NCBI RefSeq assembly: GCF_029439465.1
Contig: NZ_JAROAV010000033.1
Coordinates: forward strand, 124,001 to 188,000
Source of the DNA: Luteipulveratus flavus
GTDB lineage: Bacteria; Actinomycetota; Actinomycetes; Actinomycetales; Dermatophilaceae
Length of the DNA: 64,000 nucleotides
Reading direction: 5' to 3'
Position 1 is the first letter of the stretch, and every line of letters starts with the position of its first letter. Below the pieces are notes generated by a model. That model made no database searches. It was given only the letters and a program-made list of their open reading frames with translations, and was not told where the DNA came from. The position numbers and the translations under genes were made by a program. Below, piece by piece: positions 61,369-64,000 of the stretch.

Positions 61369-63495
61369 TCAGTCCTCGGGCAGCCGCTGGGTGACCGTGC
61401 GGATCAGCCGCTTGGCCCGGCGCGAGGTCATGATGCCCTCGAGGCTGACGGTCTCACCGTCGGGACCGGCCAGCGGCAGACGCCAGTTCGGGTACTCCTC
61501 ATCCGTGCCCGGCTGGTTGATCGTGCGCACGTCGCCGACGAGGTCCGGAACGGCCACGCCGATGAGCTTGGCCGGGGTCCAGGTGAGGTAGCGGTAGAGC
61601 GCGGCGACCTCGTCCTCGACGGAGGCGTCGCCGGCCAGCAGGTTGCGCCGGCGCAGCTCGGCCAGGACGGCGTCGCGCTGCGCCTCGTCCTCGGCGACCT
61701 CCTCCTCCAGCGGCCGGGTGAGCAGACCCAGCTGGTTGCGTACCCGAATGTGCTCGCCGTCGAGGTAGCCGGCCGTCGGCGGCAGGTCGTGCGTCGTGAC
61801 GCTGGCCAGGCACAGCTCGCGGTAGGCCTCCGGCGGCTTGGGCTCGATGTCGTTCTTGCGCTCGAACCACAGGATCGAGGTCCCGAGCAGCCCGCGGTCG
61901 GACAGGTAGTCGCGCACCCAGTCCTCGACCGTCCCGAGGTCCTCACCGATGACCAGCGCGCCCGCCCGGTGCGCCTCCAGCGCGAGGATGCCGACCAGCG
62001 CCTCGTGGTCGTACCGGACGTACGTGCCCTCGGTGGCCGGGCGGCCCTTCGGCACCCACCACAGCCGGAACAGACCGAGGATGTGGTCGACCCGCAGCCC
62101 GCCGGAGAGCCGGATCATGGTCCGCAGCATGTCGCGGTACGGCGCGTACCCGGTCTCGGCGAGCCGGTCGGGGCGCCACGGCGGCTGGCTCCAGTCCTGG
62201 CCGCGCTGGTTGTAGTCGTCCGGCGGCGCCCCGACGCTGACCCCCAGTGCCAGGACGTCGCCGAGCGCCCACGCGTCCGCGCCCCCGGGGTGCACGCCGA
62301 CCGCCAGGTCGTGGACGACTCCGAGTGACATGCCCGCAGCCTTCAGCTCGCGCTGGGCGTCGGCGAGCTGGCTCTGGACGACCCACTGCAGCCAGCAGTG
62401 GAACTCCACCTCCTCGGCGAGCCGCTCGCGCTCCTGGGCCACGGCCTCGCCGCGGGGGTCGCGCAGCTCCTCCGGCCAGGTCTCCCACGGCAGGCCGCGG
62501 TCGATGACCAGGGCGCACCAGGTGGCGTAGTCGACCAGGCCCTGGCCCTCGCGCTCACAGAACTCCTCGAAGTCGCGCCGGCGGCGGTGGGTCCGCTCCT
62601 GCCGGAAGACCATCCGCAGCGCCGCCTGCTTGGCCTCCCAGGTGCCGTCGCGGTCCAGGTCCGCGAGCGCGTTCAGCCGGCGGGCGTCGTCGCCGTGCCA
62701 CTCGATCATCTGGTGCTCGGCCGCCGAGAGGTACCCGACCTCCGGCACCTCCTCGACCCGGATGTACATCGGGTTGACGAACCGCCGGGAGGTCGGCAGG
62801 TACGGCGACGGCTCCATCGTCGGGACCGGCTCGGCGGCGTGCACGGGGTTCACCAGGACGAAGTCGGCCCCCTGCCGGGCGGCCCAGGTACCGAGCTCGG
62901 CGAGGTCGGCGGCGTCGCCCAGGCCCCAGGAGCGATCGGAGCGCACCGAGTAGAGCTGGGTCGTCAGACCCCACGCGCGCGCGGTCTGCAGGGCGGCCGG
63001 CAGCTCGAGGCGCTCCGGGGTCACGATGACGCTGGTGGACGCCTCCTGCTCGCCGAAGGTGACGACCAGCGTGTGGTAGCCGAGCGGCAGGTCCCCGGGC
63101 AGCTCGAGGGTCGCCTCACCGGTCTGGACCCCGTCGATCTTGCGCGGGTCGACGACGTGGTCGGCTTGCGCGAGCTTGCGCTCCTCACCGCTCTCCAGGT
63201 GGATGACACCGGTGATCGCGCTCCCGTGCGGGACGTGCACGGCGACCCAGGGCGTCCAGCCCTCCCGCAGCACGACGACGCGGGGCAGCACGCGTCGCCA
63301 CGCGTCGTCCTTGCTCGCCGCGAGAGCCTGCTCGACCTGCTCCTGCGAACCGGACTCCACGCCCATCGCGTCGAGGACCGTACGGATCGTCTCGTCGCTC
63401 ACCCGGACGTGCTTGCCGCGCCAGTCCCAGTACTCGGTGGCGACCCCGTGGGAACGGGCGAGGTCCTGCAGGGGGGACGAGGCAGCGTGCGACAC
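61369..63495 (-). CDS. malQ: 4-alpha-glucanotransferase (amylomaltase)
   Basis: 708 residues from the GTG at 63495. An N-terminal extension of about 150 residues (beta-rich, MalQ N-terminal type) precedes the GH77 catalytic barrel. Motifs: ADFVLVNPVHAAEPVPTMEP, GLRVDHILGLFRLWWVPKG (nucleophile region), GALVIGEDLGTVEDWVRDYL (acid/base region) and HDLPPTAGYLDGEH. It transfers glucan segments between maltodextrins. The stop lies in a tandem 13-base duplication (61347-61372). Confidence 0.95.
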   Translation of the reverse strand: MSHAASSPLQDLARSHGVATEYWDWRGKHVRVSDETIRTVLDAMGVESGSQEQVEQALAASKDDAWRRVLPRVVVLREGWTPWVAVHVPHGSAITGVIHLESGEERKLAQADHVVDPRKIDGVQTGEATLELPGDLPLGYHTLVVTFGEQEASTSVIVTPERLELPAALQTARAWGLTTQLYSVRSDRSWGLGDAADLAELGTWAARQGADFVLVNPVHAAEPVPTMEPSPYLPTSRRFVNPMYIRVEEVPEVGYLSAAEHQMIEWHGDDARRLNALADLDRDGTWEAKQAALRMVFRQERTHRRRRDFEEFCEREGQGLVDYATWCALVIDRGLPWETWPEELRDPRGEAVAQERERLAEEVEFHCWLQWVVQSQLADAQRELKAAGMSLGVVHDLAVGVHPGGADAWALGDVLALGVSVGAPPDDYNQRGQDWSQPPWRPDRLAETGYAPYRDMLRTMIRLSGGLRVDHILGLFRLWWVPKGRPATEGTYVRYDHEALVGILALEAHRAGALVIGEDLGTVEDWVRDYLSDRGLLGTSILWFERKNDIEPKPPEAYRELCLASVTTHDLPPTAGYLDGEHIRVRNQLGLLTRPLEEEVAEDEAQRDAVLAELRRRNLLAGDASVEDEVAALYRYLTWTPAKLIGVAVPDLVGDVRTINQPGTDEEYPNWRLPLAGPDGETVSLEGIMTSRRAKRLIRTVTQRLPED

Positions 63496-63627
63496 GGGTC
63501 CTGCTTTCGCGGGCCGAGGGATGGGATGCGCCACCGAGTGTCGCAGAGCGGATGCGGGGCACGCGAGGAGCGGTGGTTGTCCCGGGTGGGGCACGGCGAC
63601 CGCAGGTCGGTTGAGAGCATGGTGCTC

Positions 63628-64000
63628 ATGAGCTGGGACTGGTTGACCGGGTCCGGGGGCGGACCACGGCCGTTGATGTTGATCGGTGTCGTCCTCGGTG
63701 CCGTGGTGGTGCGATGGGTGATCCATCGCCTGATCCGACGCGCCGTCCGCGCGATGGAGAGCCGTCAGCCGCGCCTCCAGCCGAGCGCGAGCCGGGTCGG
63801 TCGCGCCGGGCGGGCGGGGCGCGTGCTGCGGCAGGCAGCGGGGCTGGACCACGAGCGACGTCGCCAGCGGGCGGCGACGATGGGTTCGATCTTGCGGTCG
63901 ATCACCACGATCGTCGTCTTCACCATCGCCGCGCTCACCCTGCTCGCCGAGCTCGGGGTGCCGCTCGCTCCCCTCATGGCGTCCGCCGGCGTCGGCGGCG
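63628..64000 (+). CDS. MscS family mechanosensitive ion channel (3' end outside window)
   Basis: The frame is open to the window edge: 124 residues from the ATG at 63628 (an in-frame ATG at 63619 is possible). A first helix (LMLIGVVLGAVVVRWVIH) and a second (SITTIVVFTIAALTLLAEL) lead to the start of the pore helix LMASAGVGG, the MscS signature. Osmotic safety valve in the cytoplasmic membrane. The body of the channel is beyond the window. Confidence 0.88.
   Translation, partial: MSWDWLTGSGGGPRPLMLIGVVLGAVVVRWVIHRLIRRAVRAMESRQPRLQPSASRVGRAGRAGRVLRQAAGLDHERRRQRAATMGSILRSITTIVVFTIAALTLLAELGVPLAPLMASAGVGG

Overview
The window is a contiguous, gene-dense piece of a very high-GC actinobacterial chromosome. 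Many genes are joined by 4-bp ATGA or GTGA stop/start overlaps, GTG starts are common, and the housekeeping content is typically actinobacterial: dapA-rnj, two clpP genes followed by clpX, folC with a DUF4233 gene, a class 2 isoleucyl-tRNA synthetase behind a T-box leader, an RpiB with glutamate in place of cysteine, and a PNPase with a long disordered tail. The mix with a paaABCDE operon and a rubredoxin-fused AlkB suggests a soil or hydrocarbon-exposed relative of Nocardioides or Aeromicrobium (Propionibacteriales). That placement is an inference; no rRNA is present.

Layout. 1-2.4 kb: the end of a SatD-like gene with its membrane partner, and a GlxA-type AraC regulator. 2.4-7 kb: dapA-rnj on the minus strand, divergent from thyA and a Nudix-DHFR fusion, with a perfect 17-bp hairpin and a consensus CRP-type site between them. 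7-9.9 kb: a DUF3626 gene divergent from a membrane-anchored Hsp70-like protein. 9.9-13.6 kb: paaABCDE (phenylacetyl-CoA epoxidase). 13.7-18.5 kb: acetyltransferase-azlCD, a DedA protein, dapB and a PhoD-like phosphatase. 18.6-21.6 kb: rpsO-pnp. 21.8-26.3 kb: a small membrane-anchored protein, then dhaKLM, where DhaM carries complete HPr and EI domains. 26.3-29.6 kb: a five-gene cassette of uncharacterised families (DUF4178, DUF2617, a lipoprotein, DUF350, and a membrane-fused spermidine-synthase-like protein). 29.7-31.8 kb: marR, ndk, uppP. 31.8-37.8 kb: ileS (T-box), an acetyltransferase, folC, DUF4233. 37.8-43.1 kb: a GlcD-type FAD oxidase, a GAD/Tdi1-type protein, an SRPBCC protein and valS. 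43.2-47.3 kb: a MoxR/DUF58/DUF4129 operon. 47.3-49.5 kb: a rubredoxin-fused alkB with its TetR regulator and a long palindromic operator. 49.6-52.6 kb: clpP1-clpP2 and clpX. 52.7-58 kb: a phospholipase-D-like protein, tig, tRNA-Pro and tRNA-Gly, an Rv0909-type antitoxin-like gene and a SpoIIE-type phosphatase. 58.1-64 kb: rpiB, pepN, malQ and the start of an MscS-type channel gene.

Coherent systems: lysine/cell-wall precursors (dapA, dapB, uppP); folate and thymidylate (thyA, DHFR, folC); translation (ileS, valS, rpsO, tRNAs); proteostasis (tig, ClpP1P2, ClpX, PepN); RNA decay (RNase J, PNPase); and two aromatic/alkane catabolic modules, each with candidate operator DNA. No CRISPR array, insertion sequence or prophage was seen. 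The least understood parts are the DUF4178-to-spermidine-synthase cassette, the Hsp70-like/DUF3626 pair, the solitary GAD/Tdi1 protein and the Nudix-DHFR fusion.
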